From the NCBI RefSeq assembly GCF_008711155.1, contig NZ_VUYQ01000001.1, positions 310,001 to 374,000 on the forward strand: 64,000 nt of DNA, written 5' to 3'. Below the pieces are notes generated by a model. It was not told the DNA's origin and did no database searches. It worked only from the letters and a program-made list of their open reading frames with translations. The position numbers were made by a program, and so were the translations under genes. Each line of letters starts with the position of its first letter. The stretch's first letter is position 1. This document shows, piece by piece, positions 34,725-43,151 of the stretch. The stretch comes from Dechloromonas sp. CZR5. Lineage in GTDB: Bacteria; Pseudomonadota; Gammaproteobacteria; Burkholderiales; Rhodocyclaceae.

Positions 34725-34803
34725 ATGACTTTGGGCCTAAAATTGACAATGGCTGGATGAATCTCGCCTGGGGGTGTCGAAAAGTGGACGGTGTGTCGAA
34801 AAG

Positions 34804-36507
34804 ATGAACGCTGGATGGGGGCGGCAATTGATAAAACGGCTGGCGAACCGGCATCATCTGCTGCTGGCGGGGCATCTGTTGATGCTGCACGCCCTGGCCT
34901 TCGGTGGCTGGCAGGTGCCGGCCGTGCGTCTGCTGTGGCTGGTTGCCTTGGGGTTCTTCCTGCTCTGGCAGCCCTTCGTTGACGGTGAGCAACGTGTTAG
35001 CGGACGACAGGCCATCGCATTGTTTGGCGCAGCACTGGCCTCGACCTGGTTGCTTGGCCCCTGGCTACTCCTGATCTGGTCGGGGGCGCTTGCCGCTTCG
35101 ATTGGCGGGCGGGTGATGGTGTCCGTGCAGAAGGGCGAGCGCGCAGGCTATCTGCTGGCTTTCGGGTATCTGGTTGCGCTGACCATGCTGGGGATCGTGC
35201 CGGAGATTTCCCCGGCGGCGCAGGTTGACTCCGCCCTGCGCGATGCGCTTGCCGTCTTCATGCCCTTGGCGTTGCCCCTCTTGCTGCTATTCCCGGCGCG
35301 AGCACCCCAGCGGAAATCAGGCGAGGCATTCGACTTGTTTTACGGCATGCTGGTTTTCCTCGTCCTGGCGGTGCTGGTGCTCGGGGCATTGGCCTACATT
35401 CCGATCGGCGGTACGGGGTATATCGAATCCCTGTTCAGGACCTCGATGACGGTGGCCGGCGCCTTGCTGGTGGTGGCTTGGGCATGGAATCCGCGGGGTG
35501 GCTTTTCCGGCGTCAGTTCGGCTATTTCGCGCTACCTCCTCTCTTTGGGGATGCCATTGGAGCAGTGGTTGGTGCATTTGTCACAAGAGAGCGAAAAGAA
35601 CCACGACCCCGAAGTCTTCCTCGCAGCAGCGATGCAGCGATTGGCGGAAACTCCCTGGATTCTGGGTGTTTCCTGGCAGACGGGCACCGGGAAGGGAGGT
35701 GTCGGTGATACGTCGTTATTTACGCATGACTCGCACGCGGGTGATTTGAGACTGAGGGTTTTTTTCCGGAATTTTCCGTCGCCGGCCTTGCAGTGGCACG
35801 TCGACTGGCTGTTGCGCCTTGCCATCGAGTTCTATCTGGTCAAGCGCCAGAGTCAGCAGCTGCAACGGATGGGCTATGTGCAGGCCATTTACGAAACCGG
35901 GGCACGGGTGACGCACGATGTGAAAAACCTGCTGCAGTCTTTGCAGGCCTTGTGCTACGCGGCGAGCCAGCCCGGTGATCCGGCCGATGTGGCGAATCTG
36001 CTGCGCCGTCAGCTGCCTCTGGTTGCCGACCGCCTGAGGTCGACGCTCGACAAGCTGCAATCGCCGAGGCTCGAGGATGATGAGCGCCTGGATGCCCGGG
36101 CGTGGTGGTTGCGCTTGCAGGAGCGATACGCCCATGCCGACATCGAATGGCATGGGGAGCCGTATGCCGAGGAAGTGCTTCCCCGGGCCTTGTTCGACAG
36201 TGTTGCGGAGAATCTGCTGCAGAACGCGATCGCCAAGCGTCAGCGGGAGTCCGGGCTGTTCATCGATGTGACGTTTGGCGAAGAAGGACTGTCCGTTACT
36301 GACAATGGGTCGGCAATCCCGCCGGGCGTAGCCGAAGGTTTGCTGAATGCACCGGTGGCTTCCAATGACGGTCTTGGGGTCGGTCTGTACCACGCCGCCA
36401 AGCAGGCGGAGGCGATGGGCTATCGACTGTCTCTCGTGACCAACCAGAAGGGCTGCGTACTGTTCAGGCTGGCACCGCCGGTTCGGGTATCGTCGCCGAC
36501 TCCTTGA
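34804..36507 (+). CDS. Membrane-bound histidine kinase with HDxKN motif (PrsK-like)
   Basis: 567 aa from the ATG at 34804; an in-frame GTG at 34774 is the alternative. N-terminal half: about seven hydrophobic segments (residues 15-225), then a GAF-like region (about 240-350), a short dimerisation helix with H371 in THDVKNLLQSL, and a HATPase domain with NLLQNAIAK, VTDNGSAI and DGLGVGLY. The H-D-x-K-N motif in place of HExRNP is characteristic of the PrsK group, whose partner is a sigma54 regulator. Such a regulator starts at 50774. It overlaps the convergent cyclase gene by 44 bases at the 3' end. Confidence 0.88.
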   Translation: MNAGWGRQLIKRLANRHHLLLAGHLLMLHALAFGGWQVPAVRLLWLVALGFFLLWQPFVDGEQRVSGRQAIALFGAALASTWLLGPWLLLIWSGALAASIGGRVMVSVQKGERAGYLLAFGYLVALTMLGIVPEISPAAQVDSALRDALAVFMPLALPLLLLFPARAPQRKSGEAFDLFYGMLVFLVLAVLVLGALAYIPIGGTGYIESLFRTSMTVAGALLVVAWAWNPRGGFSGVSSAISRYLLSLGMPLEQWLVHLSQESEKNHDPEVFLAAAMQRLAETPWILGVSWQTGTGKGGVGDTSLFTHDSHAGDLRLRVFFRNFPSPALQWHVDWLLRLAIEFYLVKRQSQQLQRMGYVQAIYETGARVTHDVKNLLQSLQALCYAASQPGDPADVANLLRRQLPLVADRLRSTLDKLQSPRLEDDERLDARAWWLRLQERYAHADIEWHGEPYAEEVLPRALFDSVAENLLQNAIAKRQRESGLFIDVTFGEEGLSVTDNGSAIPPGVAEGLLNAPVASNDGLGVGLYHAAKQAEAMGYRLSLVTNQKGCVLFRLAPPVRVSSPTP

Positions 36508-37762
36508 TTCCATTCAGGCGAAAAACCAGCGTATTTCCCTTGCCTTTTAGATAGAGATCGAGCGGTTCGGCGAATTCGAATTCGCTCTTCAGGCGCAGGT
36601 GGGTTGTGGCATCGACGTGGATCATGCCCGGTGTGCCTTCGCTGGTGATTCGGCTGGCGAGATTGACCGTGTCGCCCCACAGGTCGTAGATGAATTTCTT
36701 CTTGCCGACAACGCCAGCAACGACGGGGCCGGTGCCGATACCGATGCGTACCTCGAGGCGCATGTCGTTGACGGTGAAATCGCGATGCAGCAAGTCGCGC
36801 ATGGCGATGGCCAATTCGGCGATGGCGCGCGTGTAGTTGCAGGATTCATTGTTCAGGCCGCCGGCAACCATGTAGGCGTCGCCGATGGTTTTGATTTTTT
36901 CCATGCCATAGCGTTCGGCCAGTTCGTCGAAGGAGGAGAAAACCCGGTTGAGCATGGAAAAAACCTGCTGCGGCGTCATCCCCTCGGCCAGGCGGGTAAA
37001 GTTGACGATATCCACGAACATGACCGTTACCTCGGAAAAACCGTCGGCGATGGCTTGGCTGTCATGTTTCAGTCGCTCGGCGATGGGGCCGGGCAGGATA
37101 TTGAGCAACAGGCGCTCCGAGCGCCCCTGTTCCTCCTGAAGCAGGCGGTGGGTTTCCTCCAGGCTGGCTTGCAGCTTGCCCTTCTCGATGATGGCGTAGC
37201 GCAGCAGCAGATAGACGATGCTCGAGATGGCGGCAAAGTTCAGTGCGAAGAAGAAAACGCTGGTTTCGGTCGAGATTTTGTGGGCGTTGCTGACCGGGCT
37301 TCCTGCCAGGTAGTAGTCGAAAAAGCCGGAAAGGGCGGTCAGAAATATGTAGGCGATGAACCAGGCAATCGATTCCCGCGGGCCGCAGAACAGCACGGCG
37401 CCGATCGGCGCGAGCAGTCCCCATAGACTGGTGCCGCTGGCGGAAATGAAGTTGCCGATGCTCCACTGAACGACAAACGGGGCGAACAGGAAGAGCGACA
37501 ACTGGGTGACACGGAACCACTCGAAATTGCCGCTGCGCAGGAAATAGAGCAGATTGGCGACGAGCAGCAACTGGAACATGAACGGCGCCGTGGCCGAGAA
37601 CTGCGGGCCCATCTGTCCATAAAGGAAAAGCCAGAGCATCGAGCCTGTGCAGAAAAGACCGGTGGCGAAGACCAGCAACGATTTCTTCAGGCGCATCTCG
37701 GCATCGTCGGTCGGCAGGATGCCACCGGCACGCAGAGAGATGGAATGGGCGTGCGAACTCAC
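36464..37762 (-). CDS. Membrane-bound class III adenylate cyclase
   Basis: 432 aa. Six hydrophobic segments in residues about 28-200, a coiled linker (QEEQGRSERLLLNILPGPIAERLK), then a class III cyclase domain: metal-binding VDIVNFTRL, specificity Lys in EKIKTIGDAYM, and IYDLWGDTVNLASR. The Lys/Asp pair predicts ATP rather than GTP as substrate. cAMP is a known regulator of type IV and MSHA pili, consistent with the location among pilin genes. Confidence 0.9.
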   Translation of the reverse strand: MSSHAHSISLRAGGILPTDDAEMRLKKSLLVFATGLFCTGSMLWLFLYGQMGPQFSATAPFMFQLLLVANLLYFLRSGNFEWFRVTQLSLFLFAPFVVQWSIGNFISASGTSLWGLLAPIGAVLFCGPRESIAWFIAYIFLTALSGFFDYYLAGSPVSNAHKISTETSVFFFALNFAAISSIVYLLLRYAIIEKGKLQASLEETHRLLQEEQGRSERLLLNILPGPIAERLKHDSQAIADGFSEVTVMFVDIVNFTRLAEGMTPQQVFSMLNRVFSSFDELAERYGMEKIKTIGDAYMVAGGLNNESCNYTRAIAELAIAMRDLLHRDFTVNDMRLEVRIGIGTGPVVAGVVGKKKFIYDLWGDTVNLASRITSEGTPGMIHVDATTHLRLKSEFEFAEPLDLYLKGKGNTLVFRLNGIKESATIPEPAVPA

Positions 37763-37793
37763 GACGAAACTGTTCAGTCCGGTTTATTAGCTT

Positions 37794-37821
37794 GGGATAG
37801 GCAGTTTGTCAGTCGGGATAG
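37794..37821. repeat. GGGATAG direct repeat upstream of the cyclase gene
   Basis: GGGATAG occurs at 37794-37800 and 37815-37821, with 21 bases between starts (two helical turns). It sits in the 113-base gap upstream of the cyclase start and could be an activator or repressor site; function unknown. Confidence 0.35.
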
Positions 37822-37875
37822 GGCTGGTCAATAAGCTAGCGGGGGGGGCTAAGGCAGGCGGCCGGCGGCTACCAT

Positions 37876-38574
37876 TCAACTCATCAAATTAAACAGTGGT
37901 ATCCAAGTCACTTCGTCATCGTAAGTGCTGCTGTGCGTCCGGCTGACAAAATTGAAGTCCCCATTGGCATTTTCCAGTTCGTCCCCGGCGCTTCCAGGTA
38001 GTTGTGTGCCGTCTGTCCGATAACCGCCAAGCCCATTCTTACCGTGAGAGACGACAATGGCCGGAACTCCGGTTGCAATGTTTACGGCACCATCGGAAAC
38101 AATGATGTTGCCGGAGGAGCAGAGAGCAAAGCTTGATTGGGTGGGGGCGGGCGACAATACGCACGGGGGGGTCGTGTTTAGCGGAATGGCATCGGAAAAC
38201 TCAAGGCGAACCCGGTAGGTGAATCGTTGCCCCCATGGGTCGGTCTCCGGGAGGCCAAGCGTTCTCCAGGGAATAACACCACTTGTCCGACCCTCATCAA
38301 GCAAACCAGCAGTTGGATCGGTGTTGGCCTTTGTGGGGTCCGCCGGTGGCGGCAAACGGCCATTGGCGATGGTGTAGCCCAGGAGGGCCTCTCGAATGTC
38401 GGCCAATTGGCGACGTACCTCATTGGTACGCTGAATATCCTGCTGGGTGCCCAGGCTGATCATCATGCCGCCAGCCAAGAGCGCAAACACAATAAGCACG
38501 ATAGCCATTTCGACCAGAGAAAAGCCTGAGGCCGAAAGACGGTGGATGGAGGATGAGCGAATTTTTGAATTCAT
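37876..38574 (-). CDS. Prepilin-like protein (pseudopilin), 232 aa
   Basis: The leader of about 17 residues ends in SASG, followed by FSLVEMAIVLIVFALLAGG with the conserved Glu5. The mature domain has IPWRTLGLPETDPWGQRFTYRV and FVSRTHSSTYDDEVTWIP, sequences shared with MshO/MshD-like minor pilins. Two Cys (PPCVLS and ALCSSG) could pair. Its ATG overlaps the stop of the larger upstream protein (ATGA), so they are coupled. Confidence 0.88.
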   Translation of the reverse strand: MNSKIRSSSIHRLSASGFSLVEMAIVLIVFALLAGGMMISLGTQQDIQRTNEVRRQLADIREALLGYTIANGRLPPPADPTKANTDPTAGLLDEGRTSGVIPWRTLGLPETDPWGQRFTYRVRLEFSDAIPLNTTPPCVLSPAPTQSSFALCSSGNIIVSDGAVNIATGVPAIVVSHGKNGLGGYRTDGTQLPGSAGDELENANGDFNFVSRTHSSTYDDEVTWIPLFNLMS

Positions 38575-39491
38575 GGCAGGGTAAGCACCTGTCCGTTGAG
38601 GGAAATGCTCCTGGCAATCCGATCATAGGTCACCAGCGGGAACCAGCCGTTATTCACCAAGCTGTCATACCACAAGTGAAATGGTGGAGATGCCGAGTAC
38701 CAACTCGGCGATTGAATTGCGTAGAGAGGGTTTTTGTATGGAAAACCGCCAAGGTCTTGCCCGGAGTCGGAGAAGCCATCATTGTTTGTGTCAGCAAAAG
38801 GTGGGGGGGCGCTGCTGCTGGAGTAGGCGTACTGGATTTCGCCGAGAATGCGCTTTGCAATGCCGGAAAACAAGGCCGATGTAGTCAAAGGCAGTACTTT
38901 GTCGTTGAATTTTTCGCCCGATGCTCCGGAAAAATAGCTGTCATCACCATCGTTGTTGCTTGTAGTGGCGTTCCCGTCTTTATTGTCCAGATAGTCAATA
39001 ACGCTATTACTGGGCCTGTTTTGCCCTGCAAGAGTAGCTCCCGGAGCAATAACAAGCGCTGCGATGCCGCCAATTCCATCTAGCGTTAGAGTCGATGTCG
39101 AATTGGTGTTGATGATGCCGCTGTCCTGGAAGGCGGGGGCGAGTACATACCAAAGGCGCTCACCCGAACTGTCCTGAAGGTCGTTCAAGCCCAGCGTTCG
39201 CCAAGGTAGCCAGCCGACAAAACTTGGGCATGGGGGCAAACCGGGAGCGTTGCCATCGCTGGTGAGTGCCGGGCAGGGCAGGCTGCCTGGCCGATTTACG
39301 TCGCTGATTGCGCGGGCTAGCAAAGCTTCCCTGGCTTGTTGAAGAATGGAAGCATCGACTGATTCCTGTGCTGACCTAGGGAAAAGGCGGTTACTTTGAT
39401 TGATCAGGTAGAGCCCCGAAGCGAGTAGCAGCACGATCATCAAGCCAAGCAAGATGACACCTTTTTGCCGATATTGCAGATGGTTTGGCAT
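38571..39491 (-). CDS. Prepilin-like / MshQ-P-like secreted protein, 306 aa
   Basis: ATG at 39491 chosen because the earlier in-frame ATG at 39548 lies inside the preceding gene. Leader MPNHLQYRQKG, then a hydrophobic segment VILLGLMIVLLLASGLYLI without the Glu5 of standard pilins, typical of MshP/PilX-like minor pilins. The body contains WLPWRTLGLNDLQDSSGERLWYV, closely resembling the WRTLGL motif of the 232-aa pseudopilin. AT-rich in the middle. Likely an adhesin or initiator pilin. Confidence 0.75.
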   Translation of the reverse strand: MPNHLQYRQKGVILLGLMIVLLLASGLYLINQSNRLFPRSAQESVDASILQQAREALLARAISDVNRPGSLPCPALTSDGNAPGLPPCPSFVGWLPWRTLGLNDLQDSSGERLWYVLAPAFQDSGIINTNSTSTLTLDGIGGIAALVIAPGATLAGQNRPSNSVIDYLDNKDGNATTSNNDGDDSYFSGASGEKFNDKVLPLTTSALFSGIAKRILGEIQYAYSSSSAPPPFADTNNDGFSDSGQDLGGFPYKNPLYAIQSPSWYSASPPFHLWYDSLVNNGWFPLVTYDRIARSISLNGQVLTLP

Positions 39492-39501
39492 CACCTGATA
39501 G

Positions 39502-39858
39502 TCAGTGTCCTGGCTTGACCACGATTCGCCCATTCCCAAGCAGCCCATCGCTCTGCCCGCTTTCCGGGTAATAGGTGTTACCGACAGGAACGCGTGGCGC
39601 GGGAATGCTGTTGTCCCAGTCGGCTGCGCCGTTGATCCAGCGCGTCCGGCGGCCGCTGCTGCTGCGTACCTCGCCGTTGAGCATCAGCCCGGCTTCTGTG
39701 GTGTCGGTGCTTTGCTGCCCGAACCACGGATTGCGCTGGCGTTGCTGGTCGAGGTAGGCGCGTTGCTGGGCGTCGTAGAAAAGTCGGCCCAGGGGAGGAG
39801 GCTCGGCGTTGGCGGTATTGGATAGTGCGAGCAAAAGGGGCAGGGCGAGGCGGCGCAT
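39502..39858 (-). CDS. MshK/GspB-like periplasmic protein
   Basis: 118 aa from the ATG at 39858 with AAGGA upstream (signal peptide MRRLALPLLLALSNTANA). The C-terminal part GLMLNGEVRSSSGRRTRWINGA ... GRIVVKPGH matches the LNG-V-x-S-R-x-WING pattern of GspB/PulC/MshK domains that connect the assembly platform to the secretin. Follows the PilO-like gene by 2 bases. Confidence 0.75.
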   Translation of the reverse strand: MRRLALPLLLALSNTANAEPPPLGRLFYDAQQRAYLDQQRQRNPWFGQQSTDTTEAGLMLNGEVRSSSGRRTRWINGAADWDNSIPAPRVPVGNTYYPESGQSDGLLGNGRIVVKPGH

Positions 39859-39860
39859 CG

Positions 39861-40457
39861 TCAATTCCTTCCCGAAGGCGGGCGGGCGGTCAGCCAATCC
39901 ATATCGCAATCAGCGTTCAAGGGAGCGAAGGATTCCTTGTGCTCGCCTGTGGGTGAGGCGAGTCGGCAGGTGCGCACGATGACCAGGGCGTGAGCCTCGC
40001 GCTGAATGCGCTCGACGGTACTGAGCAGGTCGCCTTCGTGCAGCAGGCGCATGCGGAGGCGTAGCGGGCTGTTGAACCAGGCATAGCCGGAGGCTGCAGT
40101 CTGGTTGAGGGGGGCTTGCGCCGCAAACTCGTATTGGAGGCCAGGGAGGCGCAGGTCGCGTTGCGTGGCGCGCAGTTGCTCCATCCAGTCGAGGCGACGC
40201 TCTTCACCAAGAATGCCGGCATCCTGAAGGCGCTTGAAAAGAAGGCTGCGCTCCTTGAGGTCGATTTCCTCGCTGCGAAATTGCCTTAGCCGTGCTTCGA
40301 TTCGGGTTTTTCCTTCGGTGGCGCGATCGCGTTCCTGGGCGGCACCTCTCGTCTCGGTGTGGCTCCAGCAGGCCAGGATTCCGGCCGCTACCCAGAGTGC
40401 CAGTGTTGCGAGCAGGGGGAGCAGTAGTTTGCGGAGGTCTCGCTGCGTCAGCTTCAC
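39861..40457 (-). CDS. MshJ/PilO-like inner-membrane assembly protein
   Basis: 198 aa. A single N-terminal membrane helix (LLLPLLATLALWVAAGILACW, about residues 11-31), a coiled region (about 40-90) and a small periplasmic alpha/beta domain, the layout of PilO/MshJ. It should pair with the PilN-like half of the next protein. The ATG overlaps that gene's stop (ATGA). Confidence 0.78.
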   Translation of the reverse strand: MKLTQRDLRKLLLPLLATLALWVAAGILACWSHTETRGAAQERDRATEGKTRIEARLRQFRSEEIDLKERSLLFKRLQDAGILGEERRLDWMEQLRATQRDLRLPGLQYEFAAQAPLNQTAASGYAWFNSPLRLRMRLLHEGDLLSTVERIQREAHALVIVRTCRLASPTGEHKESFAPLNADCDMDWLTARPPSGRN

Positions 40458-41953
40458 GAGGATTTTCTCCGCACGATTTCGATGGTGAACGGATGGGGTT
40501 TGGTACCTTCTTCGGCGCCATCGCCGCCGCGCAAGGCGCTGCCCGATTCGATATCGAGTGGCCTTTGCACGATTGAAATCGAAACCTCAGGCTGGGCGCG
40601 CAGGAGGTCTACGAAATTGTCGAATACGCCGAGCAGCTTGCGCGGATCGGTGTGCGCAATTGCGATTGAGCCGCGCACCACGGTGACCTCTTGTGCCGTC
40701 TTTTTCGTAGTGTCGTATGCAGTGTCATTCCGCCATTCGAGGCTTTCCAGTCGGATGGCCGGCATGCGTTCCAGTGCCTGGCCGAGCAGCCGGAAGGCCG
40801 GGTCGGGAAGGTTCCGTTGGCGAGCCAGTTCGGTGTATTGGTTGGTCAGCTGACGCAGGGTGTCGTTGTCGATCTCCAGTTGAGGCTGGGCGTTGGCCGT
40901 TTCCTGGTAGTGCCGGTTCAATTCGGCCTCCTTGCTCCGAAGCGTCAGCGCTTCTTCGCGGAGGGAATGGGCATCGTAGAACTGCTTGGCAGCGTACAGG
41001 CCGCTTGCCAAGAGCACGACGATACCCGTCGCCACCAATCCGTTGCGCAGTTGCGACAGACGGAAGTGGTGGCGGTGGTAGTCGTTGCCGAATTGCTGGC
41101 TTGGCGGTGCGATGGCCAGCAGTTGCATGAACAGCAGGTCGGCGCGATTGTCCTCGGGCAGGGTGTGGAGGGCGATCTTTGTCGCAGCCGTATGGTTGTC
41201 GACGATGCGGAAATTCAGCTGGCCCCGGTCGGGGCATGCCTTTTCGATGGCGGGCAGCGCCAGCGGGTGTGCCAGGATGAAGGCTGGAATGCTCTCGTCG
41301 CGGCCGATCTGGCGCTGACCGATCAGATATTGATGCAGCTTGCCTGACTCGGCGGCAAAGGCGCTGGCGATCCCGGCAATGCTGCTGTCCGACAAGGGGG
41401 CCATTCGGGAGAAGTGGGCTTGTCCATTGACCAGGTAACTGGAGCGTATCGAGTGATCTTGCTGGGTCAGCAAGAGGCAGCGGCTGCAGTTGAGTCCCAG
41501 TTTTTTCAGCAACGAACCGCCCAGTTGGGCAACGCTGTAGACCCCGGTAAGCGCAACTTCTGCTTCGGCCAGTCGTTGCAGCCAGGGCTCGAAATGGCCC
41601 GGGTTGGTCAGTGCCGACAAGAGCAGCTTCTCGTTTTTGCGCTGGGTTTTCTCGTAGCCAAGCGAGGTGGCGGTGGCCAGGGAGGTGCCCTGGAAGTGCT
41701 GGCCGATCTTGCGGGTAATCAAGGCCTGCCGGTCCGCTCCGTGCAGAAACGGAATGCTTTCGTGGGCATGTCCTTCCTCGGCAACGTTGGCCAGCAACGT
41801 GAAACGCCCCCGATTGTGCGTGGCGAGGTATTGCGCGAACAGGTTCAGGCCGTCGTCGTTGTTCTCGAAGACGCCCTCGGGCAGCAGGTTGCCCTGCTGC
41901 CAGGCAAAGGCAGAAAGACGGTGCGTATTGAGATAGAGGAGTCGGGTCTTCAC
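40454..41953 (-). CDS. MshI-like PilM-PilN fusion assembly protein
   Basis: 499 aa. Residues about 1-300 form a cytoplasmic actin-like (PilM-type) region, a membrane helix follows (NGLVATGIVVLLASGLYAA, about 308-326), then a coiled segment and PilN-like periplasmic domain to the end. Joining both parts in one chain is the MshI arrangement. Stop and start codons overlap with the neighbouring GspF-like and PilO-like genes. Confidence 0.8.
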   Translation of the reverse strand: MKTRLLYLNTHRLSAFAWQQGNLLPEGVFENNDDGLNLFAQYLATHNRGRFTLLANVAEEGHAHESIPFLHGADRQALITRKIGQHFQGTSLATATSLGYEKTQRKNEKLLLSALTNPGHFEPWLQRLAEAEVALTGVYSVAQLGGSLLKKLGLNCSRCLLLTQQDHSIRSSYLVNGQAHFSRMAPLSDSSIAGIASAFAAESGKLHQYLIGQRQIGRDESIPAFILAHPLALPAIEKACPDRGQLNFRIVDNHTAATKIALHTLPEDNRADLLFMQLLAIAPPSQQFGNDYHRHHFRLSQLRNGLVATGIVVLLASGLYAAKQFYDAHSLREEALTLRSKEAELNRHYQETANAQPQLEIDNDTLRQLTNQYTELARQRNLPDPAFRLLGQALERMPAIRLESLEWRNDTAYDTTKKTAQEVTVVRGSIAIAHTDPRKLLGVFDNFVDLLRAQPEVSISIVQRPLDIESGSALRGGDGAEEGTKPHPFTIEIVRRKSS

Positions 41954-43149
41954 GTCTTGATTTTACTGATCACATCATAGATGGGGCCAATGACCGAGAG
42001 CATGATCCAGCCCAGCAGGGCGCCCATGAAGAGCGTCAGCATCGGTTCGATGAGGGTCTGTGCCTTGCCGACCGATTCCTTGACGTCCCGGTTGTAGAAG
42101 TAGCTGACGTTGAGCAGGGCTTTATCCAGCCCCCCTGTGCTCTCGCCGATGCGCAGCATGCGGACGACCAGCGGCGGGAAAAGTCCGACATCATGAAAGG
42201 CGCTGGCGACATTGTGGCCTTCGCGAATCGATTGCTCGACGCGCTCCAGTCCGCGCCGGATAACGCCGTTGCCGACGATGTGCTGGGTGGTGCGGATCGA
42301 CTCGAGGACCGGGATGCCGGAGGCGTAGAGCATGGCGAAGGTGCTGGCGAAACGCGACAGGACGATTTTTTTCAGGATGGGCCCGATGACCGGCAGGCGT
42401 AGCTTGATGCCGTCGAAACGCAGTCTCGCCAGCGGATTGGTGCGTACCATTTGCAGCCCGACGAGAAAGGCGACGATGGGGGTGGCGAGGAATAAGTACC
42501 AATAGTTGACCAGGAGGTCGGATACGAAAAACAGCAACTGGGTATGCGGAGGCAGGACATGGCCCATGTTGCGCACAAAAACCTTCAGCTGCGGCACCAT
42601 GTAGATCATCAGGAAAAAGGTGGCGGCGAGCACGATGCTGGCGACGAAGGCCGGATACATCAGCAGCTTTTTGGTATGCGAAGCCAGTTCATCTTCCCAT
42701 TTCAGCGATTCGCTGAGGCTGGCGAGCACATCAGGCAATTGGCCGCTCGATTCGCCAGCCCGGATCAGATTGCTGAACACCTCGCTGAAGATGCCCGGGT
42801 AGGCGGCCATCGCTTGCGACAGGGTCTGCCCCCCTTCGATGCTTTCGATCAGGCCGGCCATTACCTCGCGAAAACGCGGGTGTTCGATGGAGTCGCGCAA
42901 GTCGGCCAGTCCTTCGAGAATGGGAACGCCGGCACGGGTCAGTTGTTCGAGATGAAAGCAGAAATTGATCAACTCGGGGCGAGGCACGCCGCGGCTGCCG
43001 AACAGTGCACGCTGCTGGACGGGGTGGCCGGTCACCAGATCGAGATTCATGCGCTTGAGGCGCATCTCCAGGTCGATCAGGTTGATCGCATCAAGGCGCC
43101 CGTAGGTCATTCGACCTTCCGCGCTGACGGCCTTGTAGTCAAAGATCAT
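41950..43149 (-). CDS. mshG: Type II secretion/type IV pilus platform protein (GspF/MshG)
   Basis: 399 aa with two repeated T2SSF domains, membrane segments near residues 170-190, 210-235 and 370-392, and the conserved SGQLPDVLASLSE and STGGLDKAL motifs. It forms the inner-membrane platform that transmits ATPase motion. Two bases after the ATPase gene. Confidence 0.94.
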   Translation of the reverse strand: MIFDYKAVSAEGRMTYGRLDAINLIDLEMRLKRMNLDLVTGHPVQQRALFGSRGVPRPELINFCFHLEQLTRAGVPILEGLADLRDSIEHPRFREVMAGLIESIEGGQTLSQAMAAYPGIFSEVFSNLIRAGESSGQLPDVLASLSESLKWEDELASHTKKLLMYPAFVASIVLAATFFLMIYMVPQLKVFVRNMGHVLPPHTQLLFFVSDLLVNYWYLFLATPIVAFLVGLQMVRTNPLARLRFDGIKLRLPVIGPILKKIVLSRFASTFAMLYASGIPVLESIRTTQHIVGNGVIRRGLERVEQSIREGHNVASAFHDVGLFPPLVVRMLRIGESTGGLDKALLNVSYFYNRDVKESVGKAQTLIEPMLTLFMGALLGWIMLSVIGPIYDVISKIKT

Positions 43150-43151
43150 CG

